Origin: Hymenopellis radicata
Lineage: Eukaryota; Basidiomycota; Agaricomycetes; Agaricales; Physalacriaceae
Assembly (NCBI GenBank): GCA_015501595.1
Contig: JADNRX010000436.1
Location: 1 to 43,503 of the forward strand
Direction: 5' to 3'
Length of the DNA: 43,503 bases
In this document: positions 11,819 to 21,913 of the stretch, piece by piece
Layout: every line of letters starts with the position of its first letter
Numbering within the stretch: the stretch's first letter is position 1
Made by a program: the position numbers and the translations under genes
The notes under the pieces: generated by a model
What the model saw: the letters and a program-made list of their open reading frames with translations, nothing else
What the model was told of the DNA's origin: nothing
Database searches by the model: none

Positions 11819-12406
11819 CACGCACCATACAAAAAAGCGGCCCCGCATTCATTGTATTCGGCGGGTGCTCCTCCAAGGCCTTCGAAGAGCAAGTCGATGC
11901 TCTGTTGGCGCCGAAAGAGCCCATCCAGGTGATGATTGAGGTAGAAGTGCTCGAGCATCGTGAAGCGAAGTGGGATGAAGCTGTCAAATGCGCTCTCCAC
12001 CAGACGCGGCCCCGCAGCAAGAGGGATGCCATCTACGTCGAAAACTGACTGCAGTCGGACCCGTGTCTAATTATTCGGCAACACACTGTATCGATATCCC
12101 ATTCCATAGACTTGTAATCTCCTGTACGATACGCTCCAACGTTTGCTTCCGCTGTCGATCTCATAAAGTCTTGTTGATTGTTCTGGAAATTGCCTCCGAT
12201 TCGTGGGCACCCGGAACGAGGGATTGAAGATGACCTCCATGGTCGCGCCCTACATCTTTCCGCCCTTGCGCCCAAGGCTTTTATGTCTCGCAATCGCTCC
12301 CGTCGTGCAGCGACAACGACATTCACTTGACAGAAGAAACGGGCTTCGATCTACCCGGTCTCCACGGACAGTGGATGCGAATGTTAAATTGAGTCTGGAA
12401 TCTGGA
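11819..12406. other. Possible alternative 3' coding extension, then nothing clear
   Basis: Up to 12048 the plus strand holds the open frame used if the intron at 11656 is retained; it includes KEPIQVMIEVEVLEHREAKW and ends RDAIYVEN. Minus-strand frames over the same bases are also open, so coding on either strand is unproven. From 12049 to 12406 there may be remains of the 3' end of the minus-strand pseudogene that follows; a minus-strand VRGDRVDRSP near 12330-12370 could be its decayed C-terminal motif. Confidence 0.3.
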
Positions 12407-13343
12407 CTACGCAACCCGAATTGCATAGACATGCGCACTAGAATCGTTCGACCACGCAATGCGCGACAGGACGACACTCCCAAATGATATGGAGTAAACC
12501 GATGCATCAGCGACCCTAGATTCGAGTGCGTCCTTACGGACGTAAACCTTCTTCGAAAGGTTGGGCAAGATACGAGGACCAGACTTTCCGCGGTTGTACG
12601 TCCTCGAGGTCTCGGGTAGGTTGAGCCAAGCAGAGAAATCGTATCTGTACAATGGCAGGAACTCCGGCAAGGGTTCCTCCTCTGAGTCTGAACTTCAACG
12701 CAAGACTCTGAACTTCTTCAACCTCTTCTGACGTTGACGAGACAGGGACTTCCATCCTGTGAGTTCAAAACGGCACTTGAACTCATATTCGCACGGCCAT
12801 CGCAGTTCCCAAAGACTTTGACTGCATTCGGTGAGGAGGTAGTATAAGAAGGGTATAATGCCTTCATCTTCTCGAGCTCTTCATTATTGATAAGACCCTC
12901 TGAATCAGGCGAATCCTTGGCATACTCGCCCATGCAAATAAGACGGTCACCGCTCCAATCCTAGACGCCATACAGCGCTTTATAATGTGAGATTCCAATC
13001 CTCCAAAAGTGTGAAGCAGTCAAACAGAGCGTGAGGGCATCTAAAAAGATGGTGGCACCATAGGAGCTCGCACTGGGGTCGCATATTCCTATTCTACTCA
13101 GACCATGAGCGCGCCAGTTATACGAAAACAGGTCTGATACGTACTTGTAAGACTTGTACTTTAGAGCCTCTTTATAAGGCTGCCCCTCCAAGGGATCTTC
13201 TGGGAACTTGATAGCAGTCGAGATCACTGATCAGCTTTACGATAGACACGCTTTGGCGCCCTTCGGGAAAGAATTCCCCCAAATTTGCCCAAAGACTCTA
13301 TACAGACCCCCTTGTCAATGTTGAAGATAGTCCAGTGTCCCAT
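12407..13343 (-). pseudogene. Broken copy of a conserved basidiomycete protein family
   Basis: The start MGHWTIFNIDK at 13343 resembles a recurrent mushroom family whose members begin MGxWxxFNIDK. Downstream, in order, are a helical region (13227-12961), the landmark WSGDRLICMGEYA, and NLSKKVYVRKDAL followed by FGSVVLSRIAWSNDSS near 12407-12600. I recall the landmarks GDR(I/L)IC.GEY, NLTKKEYVR and R(I)CWSSD from that family; this is memory, not a search. The copy is damaged. A TAG at 12961-12963 interrupts the frame right before the DWSGDRL motif, and the frame changes again between about 12700 and 12720. A 41-nt intron could join the first exon. The family's function is unknown. Confidence 0.55.
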
Positions 13344-13868
13344 GGATGGCAGAGATAGAGAGTTCGATCTAGATAATGGTTTGTTGTCGATCAGAAGCGG
13401 GTGGCCACGAACATAATGTCTAGTAGTGTCGTGAGTCGTCCTAAGTGCATACTACTTATTGGAAGACATGCTCAATGTCTGTGAAAGTAGTTAGGGAGTG
13501 TCGAATGAGAAGCAATCGCGTCACCTTATCCCTTAGCTTGTGTCGCGAACATTTGCGAACATGCGCGGTCAACCTGATTATCACCCTGACCGCGTCTAAG
13601 GGTCGGGGTGTGCTCGGGCCTCGGACTCAACCGTAACGCACACGCACCACGCCCACAAATCATACAGGTCCGTATACTGAATAGTAGCTGTCGCTGTTCA
13701 TCTTCATGCCATCTACTGTTGTTCTATAGCGGGCGTCTAACCGGTGTATAGGCGCGTGTATTGGGGTGTTGTGCACCAGGCGTGATGGCGCCGAGCCGGA
13801 GGCATGTAAAAGGGCTGCCCGTCTGACGTACAGTTGTATACAGCTTCCCCAGCACCACGACAGCAGTG
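13344..13868. other. Intergenic region between divergent genes
   Basis: No coding frame is supported. It separates the minus-strand pseudogene start from the BTB gene start and should hold both promoters. A weak TATA-like TGTAAAA occurs near 13805, about 60 nt before the ATG at 13869. Confidence 0.35.
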
Positions 13869-16431
13869 ATGCAAGTCCTTTCCCCAGTGTCCTCTCGCTC
13901 CCCTAGTCCTATCAGCGACACAGACACGGATCCTGGTTCTTTCAACTACCTTTCCATCCCCGTTGCTACCGCACCAAGTCTTACGGAAGTGTCGCCCATC
14001 TGGAATAGGTCGGTTTGGCTGTCGACGCTAAGAAGTGGACTGACACTGATAATATCTCTCGTTACGTTAGGCATCGTGTACGGTCTCCAAGTACAGAGAG
14101 ATCCGACTCTGAACGTTCTCTGTCACCTCCGCAAATGATCGACATCAGTCCCCCTTCCAGTGCCAACTCTACAAAGGCGCCGTCACCAACTCCTGCACAA
14201 TCAAGAGTCTTCTCTCCCTCTGTCGGACCTGCTTCCCCGGCACCCCCTTCGCTTGCCAACAGCCTTCGATCACTTTCGGTGAGTGTATAGACACGACGCG
14301 ATCTTTCGGCTCATGCTCACATTTCAACAGCCTTATGTCGGCCCAAGAAGTCCTGTCATTCGGTCTATCGCACCTAGCGTGCGTTCTTTGACCTCTGAGC
14401 CACCTTGTCTCCCTCCAATCACGGTAAGGGTTTCATTTGGCTGTGAACTAAAGGTTATCTGACGTTCTTCCTCAGCCTGTAGGGAGCGCACCTCAGAGTC
14501 CTGCGAGCAACGGAGCTCGCAGTATCCTCTACTCGGCTCACAGTCGCATGAACTCGCCCGCCCCCGCACAATATCGCCCTGCTGATCTCACCAAAATACC
14601 TGTAACGCTGGAATCTGTGAGTGTCGATATTATCAAAGCGGAATATCAATTGATATTCATCTTTGCCACAACAGCCCTGTTATGGTATGCATTCCGGACG
14701 TCCTCTCACGCCCCCTTCCGAGCCTATATCAGACAGAGCTCTGTCACAACGATCTGTAAGCGCCACATCTTGGACGAATGAATACCCGCTGATGCTTCAA
14801 TCACTGGCATCAGCCTTCCCTTGCACCTGTTTCTGAGCGTTCTCTCACACCCCCTCCTGAGCCCATACGGGCCATACCGCACAGGACATGGAGTATCCAG
14901 CCCATACCGTACAGGACATGGAGGTGTAGTACCGTAAGTCCTCTTACAGAGTGCAGCGAGGTACATTTTATTCAGGCTGTCGTGTATAGGCAAAGACACA
15001 GGATGATATGCCGCGACCTGCATTCATCATGGGGCCATCAAGAGGAAACGATTCCTTGAAACCAATCCGAAACCCTTGGGGCCCACCACCCGTAAGCTTT
15101 TCGTCTAACGCAGGCATTTACAGGTGATTGAATATTTAGCCTGCCAATCATTTCGCACCATCTTCGCCGTTGAGTCAAACTGTCTCGCCTTCGACGAGCT
15201 CCGGGGCCGATTCTTACTTCCCATGTTCTCCTGTGAGATTCTAACTGGTTCGCTAGTGTTTAATCTTGTTCACTTTGCGACGTATTTCCTCTAGGGTTTG
15301 TTCGGTCCTCGTACTCCACCACCCGTACCAGCAGGTTCTCCTGTAAGCTTTTCTTCCTCTGCGTTCTGCTTAACATTAATTCCCCTCAACGCAGGGCTTG
15401 TTTGGTCCGCGTAGCCCATTACCTACGCCGCCCGTGTGGGGAATGGCTTTACCCCCTCCGCCGCCAATAGGTCATCCCCCGTCTATGCATCGTCCTTGGG
15501 TCGTTCCTCAGCAGATCAGCAATCTTAGGGTATGTCCTTTCTTATCTCCTGATTTCCCGCATGTTGATCTCAGTCCACTTCCATAGGCGCAACCACCAAG
15601 GAGGGTTCCAGTCTCCATGCCTAATATGTGCGCTGCCACTCCAGCTAAGTACGCACATTTTGACGTTTCGCTCTGCCGGCACTCAAACGAATATTTTGCA
15701 GCATGGTCCACATTGACGCGTTTCCGCCAGTCATGAGCGGTGCGCATGGGGTGTACAACGAAATGGCCACCCGCTCTCAACCGTTCAAGAATCACGAGCG
15801 TTTCTATTTCCCTGACGGGACGGCGTGGATTCGGGTGAGCATTTCCGTACTTCCATCATTGAACTCGTTTCATTCATCACTTATTCCAGGTCAAGAACGT
15901 TGACTACAGATTGCATCGCCACTTCCTCGCACAGCACTCGTCGTTCTTCAGGACCCAATACGGCGGGATGTACGAATACATCACCCAGCGAGCCCTCTCT
16001 CGCTTCCCAACATCGACCCGGCCGCGTTCGATCTAATTCTCTCCATCTTCTACCCCAAGGACCCCTTCAGTGGGCACGACATCCAGACTTCCGCTCAGTG
16101 GGCCCAAGTCCTGCGCTTCGCCTGCGAATACGACATGCCGAGCATCCGCGAAATGGCGCTGTCGAAAGTGGCTGGGCTGAGCGCCCTGCAGAGGGTCGAC
16201 CTGGCGAAGCAGTTCAAGCTTAAGGAGATCATGGTGCCCGGTTTCGTGGATTTGTATATCGAGGACGTGGAGCTGTCGAAAGAGGATGGGAAGAAGATTG
16301 GTTGGGAGGGCTTTTTGGTGTTGGCGGATGTTAAGAGAGAGGTGGAGAGTAATTTGAAGGCCTTCTTGGATCGCGAAAAGGTTACGGAGGCGGTGGAGAA
16401 GAAGCTAGGTGAAATGGGTTTATTGGATTGA
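13869..16431 (+). CDS. Pro/Ser-rich BTB/POZ-domain protein, 13 exons
   Basis: Exons: 13869-14008, 14071-14278, 14331-14423, 14476-14601, 14675-14755, 14814-14933, 15002-15091, 15140-15232, 15295-15342, 15395-15529, 15587-15648, 15702-15834 and 15890-16431. Every junction has GT-AG ends and matching phase. The first eleven exons encode about 380 residues of Pro/Ser-rich sequence with repeated GPRSP and LTPPxEPI motifs. The BTB fold begins with ERFYFPDGTAWIRVKNVDYRLHRHFL across exons 12-13. It continues as DPAAFDLILSIFYPKD, QWAQVLRFACEYDM and a helical tail to the stop at 16431. The last exon is one base short: the frame slips near 15962-15967, between FFRTQYG and SPLSLPNID. A BTB domain suggests dimerisation or adaptor function; the disordered N-terminus suggests scaffolding. 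Length would be about 620 residues. Confidence 0.8.
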
Positions 16432-16750
16432 ATTGTTCGGACATTGGGCGAGCTAGCTAATCGGGGTTTTTTCTCTTCGTGTACTTCTATCGTGTATAAC
16501 AACCTCTGACAATGATGATTGACTCGTATATTTAGTTTCGCTTACAGAGAAAGTTCAGAAGCACAAACAATCGAAGAAATTTTCAGTGTTCTTTCCGTTC
16601 AACAGTGTTCTTCAGCGAAAGTGTAATGACGAACGATTGAAGTGATACAAGAAATGGTTAACAATACAGTTTGTAGCAAGTACCCCGCTCAATATCCCAA
16701 TAGAAGTATAAAAATCCTCATGAAACCCAGAAATAAAAATGCATGCAATG
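16432..16750. other. Intergenic region between convergent genes
   Basis: The A/T-rich stretch between the BTB stop and the stop of the minus-strand membrane gene should contain both 3' ends. No frame or RNA structure is supported. Confidence 0.4.
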
Positions 16751-17259
16751 TCAGATCAAGCCTGCGACGCTGTGGAAGACACCACAAGCGACTCGACCGG
16801 CTTGTCTTCCACGACCGGAGATGTGAGGGTCGTTGTTGAACTTGATGTTGATTTTTCGAGATCGCCTGTTGTCCTCCGCGGTCGATCCATGTTGGTCGCC
16901 ACACACCAAACGGCCCATGATCCATAACTATAGAAGAAGAAGAGTCAGCCACTGAGGGAGGCCTGAAGTAGAATGAAGACGTACACTTGAGTTGCCATGA
17001 GAAGAGAACAGATTATCACCAGCATTACGCTCAAAGCGATATCGGCAGGGGAGGTGTATCTCGCAAGCTTCGTTCCCCACCACACCATGAGGTAAACAGC
17101 GAATCCGAATTTGCAGAGGCTACAAGCATTATCAGTCACTGTTTCCTGAAATTGGATTTCGGGTGCTTACAACGACTGCACCGGGGCGAATTTCAGAAGT
17201 CTTTGGACCATGAGCTTGGGGTAGCGAAGTCGGTACATAAACAGGCCAACAAAGACCGT
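16751..17259 (-). CDS. Membrane protein lacking a recognisable 5' exon
   Basis: Exons 17259-17171, 17119-16987 and 16927-16751 join in phase with introns of 51 and 59 nt. The 125 codons give three hydrophobic segments: TVFVGLFMYRLRYP, then GFAVYLMVWWGTK, then ALSVMLVIICSLLMATQLWIMG. A polar, Arg/Asn-rich cytoplasmic-type tail follows. The first exon starts at an AAACAG acceptor, so more exons should exist to the right. Instead a 37-bp imperfect inverted repeat begins 18 bp away (17277) and no coding continues. The gene is either truncated or has its first exon beyond the repeat. Family not recognised. Confidence 0.55.
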
Positions 17260-17276
17260 CTGTTTCCAGAGTAAGA

Positions 17277-17313
17277 TATAAATAGGCACGAGCGAAGCGA
17301 GTGTCTATTTATA
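17277..17313. repeat. Imperfect inverted repeat TATAAATAG(G/A)CAC
   Basis: Left arm TATAAATAGGCAC (17277-17289) and right arm GTGTCTATTTATA (17301-17313) pair at 12 of 13 positions around an 11-nt spacer, GAGCGAAGCGA. It abuts the last visible coding sequence of the minus-strand membrane gene. It could be an insertion footprint, a small palindromic repeat or a 5'-flank structure. Confidence 0.6.
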
Positions 17314-17589
17314 GAACTCTGGCCTTTACTTGACTTTTCTTGCGCCGAGACGTTGATCTTATCTTAATCTTTCCGTGTATCTTATCTTATCAAAATGTCT
17401 TTTATATTCTCTATCCGTTCCGAAAGTGTCAGGAAAGTGTGAATTGAGCGTATAGTCGCGTCTTTCTACGCGCTTTACAAACCGAATTATGGTTAAGCTT
17501 CGTCTTCGATGACATCCGCCGACTGTGGGCGTCATGACCCTAACCCGGCCAGCCGTCTTCGTTAAGCGCCGTCTTTCTACATCTCTAAG

Positions 17590-18038
17590 ATGTCCTTCCT
17601 CGCTAGCCGTTCCTTCTGGGCGAAAAAATTGATGAACACGGTACGTCGTGTGTCCTTTTGGACGTCTAATTAATCTTGTTCTTTTCTAGATTGATCCCCG
17701 CGACATTTACGGGCGTCTCCGCCAGATCCATGAACGCACGGTCCCTTCCACCAGGCTCGGCGCCCTTGAGCACGTTCCGTTAGTCTTGATTTCGTCGTTG
17801 GCCTGATGGCTTACCTTTCTTTAGAGTTAGAAAAACGACTTGGAAACTTCGGCAGCGCAGAGTTCGACAGCTGCCCTTTCCAAACCACACCCCGCTAGCT
17901 CACCCCGTCGGCGAATACCTTTGCTTATTTTGTCGCGCCAACGATGCTGCACCTTTCGTCATCGAATCGGAATGCGTATTGGAACCCGTTATCTGCCACG
18001 CCGTAGTTTTGAACAACGACGTAAAGCTGTCCCCGTAG
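17590..18038 (+). CDS. Small protein with CxxC, unknown
   Basis: Exons 17590-17640, 17690-17778 and 17825-18038 join in phase with introns of 49 and 46 nt (GTACGT...TAG and GTTAGT...TAG). The product is 117 residues. The N-terminus MSFLASRSFWAKKLMNT is basic and amphipathic, as in mitochondrial targeting peptides. Next is a basic region, IYGRLRQIHERTVPSTR, and an Arg-rich stretch, WKLRQRRVRQ. The C-terminal half contains CLFC. A basic N-terminus with one CxxC would suit a small mitochondrial or nucleic-acid-binding protein, but I cannot name it. Confidence 0.5.
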
Positions 18039-18660
18039 AATACTCGCCTTTACTAACGTTAAATCCCCACTCCTTTATCCCAACACTGTGTACTTGTCTC
18101 TTGGGAAATACGTCGTTTTGTTGTATACATATCTAACCACTTTCTCTGACACCGACCTCGATACAACGCTGCACGCTTGGCGTTCCGTGAATCAACGTGC
18201 TTATGGAAACCGACGACTTTTGGTTACTTGCTGTTGTCCATCTGCATTCCAGAGTGCGGCGAGTCGCCTTAGCGTCCAACGAGTGCTGGATAGGGAGAAA
18301 GGACGTGCAGGACAGCGTTTCCATCATCGCTCTCAACGCTCGCAACGTCGCATTCAACTCTCGCTGACCTCTCACCACGCACACACGCTCACCACGCAGT
18401 GATTCAACCAACCTCCTCCACGTCTTATTCGCACCTACCAAGCAGGACACCCCATCTCACCCACGCTGACTACTCTTCTTCCTGAGTCCGTCGGCGCAGA
18501 GAAGATTGGGTGTCCCAAGGAGTATTCAGATCACGCTTCGCTCGATAGACACCGCCGTGACACACGATATCTTCAAGAAACGGTGCGGAGGACTCGTCGA
18601 CTGAATTGTATGTTTTCGGTAGCTGACGACTTGTTCAGGTGGCAGCTGAGACGTGTTGGC
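18039..18660. other. No gene identified
   Basis: Frames at 18088-18402 (plus) and 18133-18450 (minus) overlap and neither shows domain character. The stretch probably holds the 3' end of the 17590 gene and the promoter of the 18661 gene. Confidence 0.3.
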
Positions 18661-19631
18661 ATGGCTTCTGACGATGGAGAATCACCCAAGTACGTTTTCC
18701 CATACCCCAGCGTCTGTGTGAAAGCTGAACGGTTATTTCATCAGCATAATACTTGTCTTTGGATGGAGTACGTTCTCTTTTCCTTCATTTCCTTTCAATA
18801 TGCTTACTCCAATTTGAAGTGGGCGCGAAGCTGCGTCATCTCCACAAATACACCAAGGTCTACGAGGAGTTGTATCCAGGCGCGACGCAGGTGCTCGTAA
18901 CCAGCCCACCGTCATTCTTCTATTGCACGGAAGGGAGCAAGGTGAGCCTTACATTTTCCCCGATAACTTTCATTCATAATTATCTCGTAGCGAAGAGCTG
19001 TTGCGCCTGTCGTCGAGATTCTCGAGGCTCTTGGCGCTATACCAGGGATGCCCTCCGCTATCCTGGAGAAGAAGAAGGCTCCCACTTCACCGCGTATCCT
19101 AATTCACTCATTTTCAAACGGTCTGTTGCTACGTGCATTTTCTTACCGCGAAGGCGTACTGACAAGACTGCAGGTGGCGCCTACTGCATGATGACTCTCG
19201 GCAAGCTGCTTGCTGCACGTCCCATGCCCTCATTCGAGTCCTCGCCGCGCGGGACATGCGCTTTAATATTAGATTCTGCGCCCGGCGGAGGCGGTCTCGG
19301 TAGCGCTATCGATGCCTTCACCGGACACATACGCAATCCCGTCGGGAAGTTTGGTGCCAAAGTATTTATTAGCACCCTCTACCTTTTCGGATACATGGTC
19401 GGACCCATGCTTGGTCGTAAAACGTCCTTGCAAAGGATTCGGGAATCCTTGTACGCCGCCCATCTCCTCCCGTGGATGGACAAGCGCACTCCGAGACTGT
19501 ACCTTTATTCCAAAAAGGACGAAATGGTGCCTTGTCAGTCAACGATCCGAGAAAGAGAGGCGCACGTAGACGTCGATCAAGTGGAGGCTAATGCGGACAT
19601 TGATGAATCAAAGGCCATCAACCTCAAGTAA
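18661..19631 (+). CDS. DUF829/TMEM53-like alpha/beta hydrolase, short C-terminus
   Basis: Exons 18661-18689, 18745-18767, 18820-18941, 18991-19120 and 19174-19631 join in phase, with introns of 49-55 nt. The fold start IILVFGWMGAKLRHLHKY is the classic DUF829 opening. Then come PSFFYC, ILIHSFSNGGAYCMM (a nucleophile-elbow-like turn) and LILDSAPG. Near the end is TPRLYLYSKKDEMVPC, where the family's acidic strand sits. Most relatives continue with a helix and a final strand carrying a conserved His, as in SxHVxH. Here about 35 polar residues follow and the protein stops, so the usual His region is missing. Members are membrane-associated or nuclear-envelope proteins of uncertain activity. Confidence 0.75.
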
Positions 19632-19791
19632 CCTCGATGTCTGCCCGGGATAGTCAGTATCAGTGAAAGCATGAGATGTTGAAGAAGAGACTGACCTCGG
19701 CGAGATGATGGAGAAGATAACCTTCAGTGTTCAAGGTCGCAGGTGAAAGTAATTAGTAGTCAATCAAGAACGAGGGTAACTGTAGACATAC

Positions 19792-20372
19792 TCAATAGCG
19801 AGAAGCGTAGCGATCTCGTTCCAGAGACATGCGGTCGCGAACATGTTGATGTCTTGATGACAACAAATGATCTAGAAAAGTCGTTAACATCGGACCAAGG
19901 ACAAGATTAACATACCTTCGAGCATCACGAAAGGTCTTGAAGGAGCGTCAAGGTAGGTCTAAGGAAAGGTGAGTGAGTCATCAAGAAATTTGAACCGAAA
20001 GTTCAACATACCGTGACTGACCGGCGCCGCCCCGATTTATCCGGTGGCGCAGGTAACATATCATCTTCGTGTGGCTCAACTGTTGATACAGGTGAGTGGT
20101 ACACCTCCGTCCGACATCAAACGGAGACTTGCCCTTCTGTGACAGGTTAGTCGATATGAAGGATGTGAAGAATCACTGCCCATCAATGAGAGCATGACCA
20201 TCAGAGATAGGTGAGGTAGACGTCTGGGCGAAAAGGGGGTTAGGGTTCGGCCGTTCAATTTAGTCAAACGATGACATTCACAGTCGATCCGCTTGAAGTT
20301 CCACACCAGGTCCCACATGGTAAGGCCGTGTCAGTACCCATCATCGACACACGCTGAAGGCGCTTCGGTCAT
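19792..20372 (-). CDS. Doubtful small multi-exon gene
   Basis: A minus-strand chain starting at Met 20372 (MTEAPSAG...) can be built through several GT-AG introns to a TGA at 19792-19794. It includes TSTSPISDGHALIDG, then EPHEDDMLPAPPDKSGRRRS, then YLDAPSRPFVMLE. The middle pieces read like real low-complexity protein and two junctions have good signals. However, the chain needs a 10-nt microexon and a 25-nt intron, which makes the whole model weak. It may instead be a decayed gene. Confidence 0.25.
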
Positions 20373-20487
20373 GTCCGTTGCTACGATTTACGCCATGCCT
20401 AACTGTCCTTAATGTACATTACTGTAGGTAAGTACACGCCAATCAGATTCTTATGCTACTTGTGACTTTTGGTTCAAAATACATCTC

Positions 20488-21187
20488 CTAGCCATCCGAC
20501 AGTGGCGAATCACTGTTGATAGCGCGCCAGGCAGCGTATCGCTGTTCGTATGTCTTATCGTTCTTCTGGTCGGGATCCAACACGTCGTCATTATCGTCGT
20601 GTTGGGGTCCATGTTTCTAGTGCGTCAGATTAGTTATCAAGATGGAATCGTCTAGGACGGACTGACTTCGACAACTTCGTTGCGGTATGTCATTTTAAAG
20701 AACCGATGTCCATCACCTGCGGGCTATAAGTTTGGTGGTTCCCTCACCTAAGTCCACACGCACGATGGAATTTGCGAGACACCCATAGGGTGGTAGCTGT
20801 GTAGCCGCCATTCTCGAATTTCTCCTGGGAGATGTTGTGCCGTTCCGTCAAATGAGCCCACATCCTGTCAAGCATCGCCTGGTTGACTCCATCTTCGTCG
20901 TAATACTTGATACATTCCAACGACTCCCACCTGCTAAGCATCAATCTCATATTCAGACAACCATTTAACACGTACGATCTTTCCTCTTCCCCATAGTCAG
21001 CCCAGTGGATGCGGACTGCGAACCCATTGAAGTCACAGCGTATGCCAATCAACGCCTCTGCAATAAACGTCAGTGTCGTGTTCCGCACCCAGCCCAATAA
21101 CGTAAACACACCGACTTCCCAAACGGTCTGCTTCGGTTTTCGCGTCTTGGTGGCTTGTGTTTTCATTGTTAGGGAGGAATGGATCAT
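20488..21187 (-). CDS. 200-residue protein, unknown family
   Basis: Exons 21187-20764, 20716-20667 and 20616-20488 join in phase with introns of 47 nt (GTGCGT...CAG) and 50 nt (GTCAGT...TAG), giving 200 residues. An in-frame Met at 21166 is an alternative start. The N-terminus is Lys-rich. A compact central region has GWVRNTTLTFIAEALIGIRCDF, RIHWADYGEEERSYV and a helical stretch, ending with KFENGGYTATTLWVSRKF. After the first intron comes HRFFKMTYRNEVVE. The C-terminus is acidic (HDDNDDVLDPDQ) and polar. No catalytic motif is recognised. Confidence 0.6.
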
Positions 21188-21913
21188 AGGTCGACGTCAA
21201 GTGCGTTCTCGAGGATGGTCAGTTCCATATGTGGCGGCAGTGAGGTCATTGACATACCAAAGACGATGCTTTCCGACAATTCTTCCTCAGAAAGGTATCT
21301 TGAAATCAAATCGCCTGCTCCCTGGGTTACATATTTCGTAGCAACAGGATGCTGTTGAAACTCACATTACTTGGAAAAACAATTACCTAGTCCCCGGGTT
21401 ATTTCACGACGACAGAATACTGTTGAAATCTACTCCACCCTATCCTTCTGCTCAACAGGTGTCCATTGCAACTCGCGTTACCTGCTGCAAAGTCCCCCAC
21501 CCGAGACCGCCAATGATAAACAGGTCATCAGACAACGGTTTGATTGTGATGTACAGGGGCCTCGACACTTTGACTGCCCGTCCTCTCCCACCCGCCCCTC
21601 CTGGCCGCCCATGGACGTCGACACACAAGGTAAAAAGCTGACTAATCACCTTTGACCATAATGATGAACCACTATGCCGATGCAAACTCGGGCTTCGGGA
21701 CTTACTTGCACGACTGTGCATCGATCACGGTTGCTAAATTACGGGGGCGTGATCAACACCCTTCTGTCCTCACTCTCTTCTAGACTGTCATCACCTTGTC
21801 CCCTGGTCGCTATCATTATCAACTCGGCTTTGATCATCATCCAAATGACATGTCATCCACTCGTCCTGCATCTTTTAATAAGCGTCCTGAGGACTCCATG
21901 CCATTAACCCACG
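21188..21913. other. Repeat-bearing intergenic region
   Basis: No gene is supported. Two imperfect copies of a roughly 45-bp sequence begin at 21320 (CCCTGGGTTA) and 21392 (CCCCGGGTTA); each ends with CTGTTGAAA. At 21675-21692 lies TGCCGATGCAAACTCGGG, identical to 18 of the 20 bases in one arm of the hairpin at 27131. Confidence 0.5.
21675..21692 (+). repeat. Dispersed 18-bp repeat matching the 27131 hairpin arm
   Basis: TGCCGATGCAAACTCGGG is an exact copy of the first 18 bases of the left arm at 27131. It is the reverse complement of the last 18 bases of the right arm (27163-27180). There is no hairpin partner beside it. Confidence 0.75.

Noticed and set aside
16689..16952. An 87-codon minus-strand frame as its own gene
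   Set aside because: It overlaps the last exon of the membrane gene in another frame; the spliced version agrees in phase with the upstream exons.
20225..20260. Telomere-like GGGGGTTAGGGTT
   Set aside because: There is a single TTAGGG unit only, with coding-like sequence on both sides.
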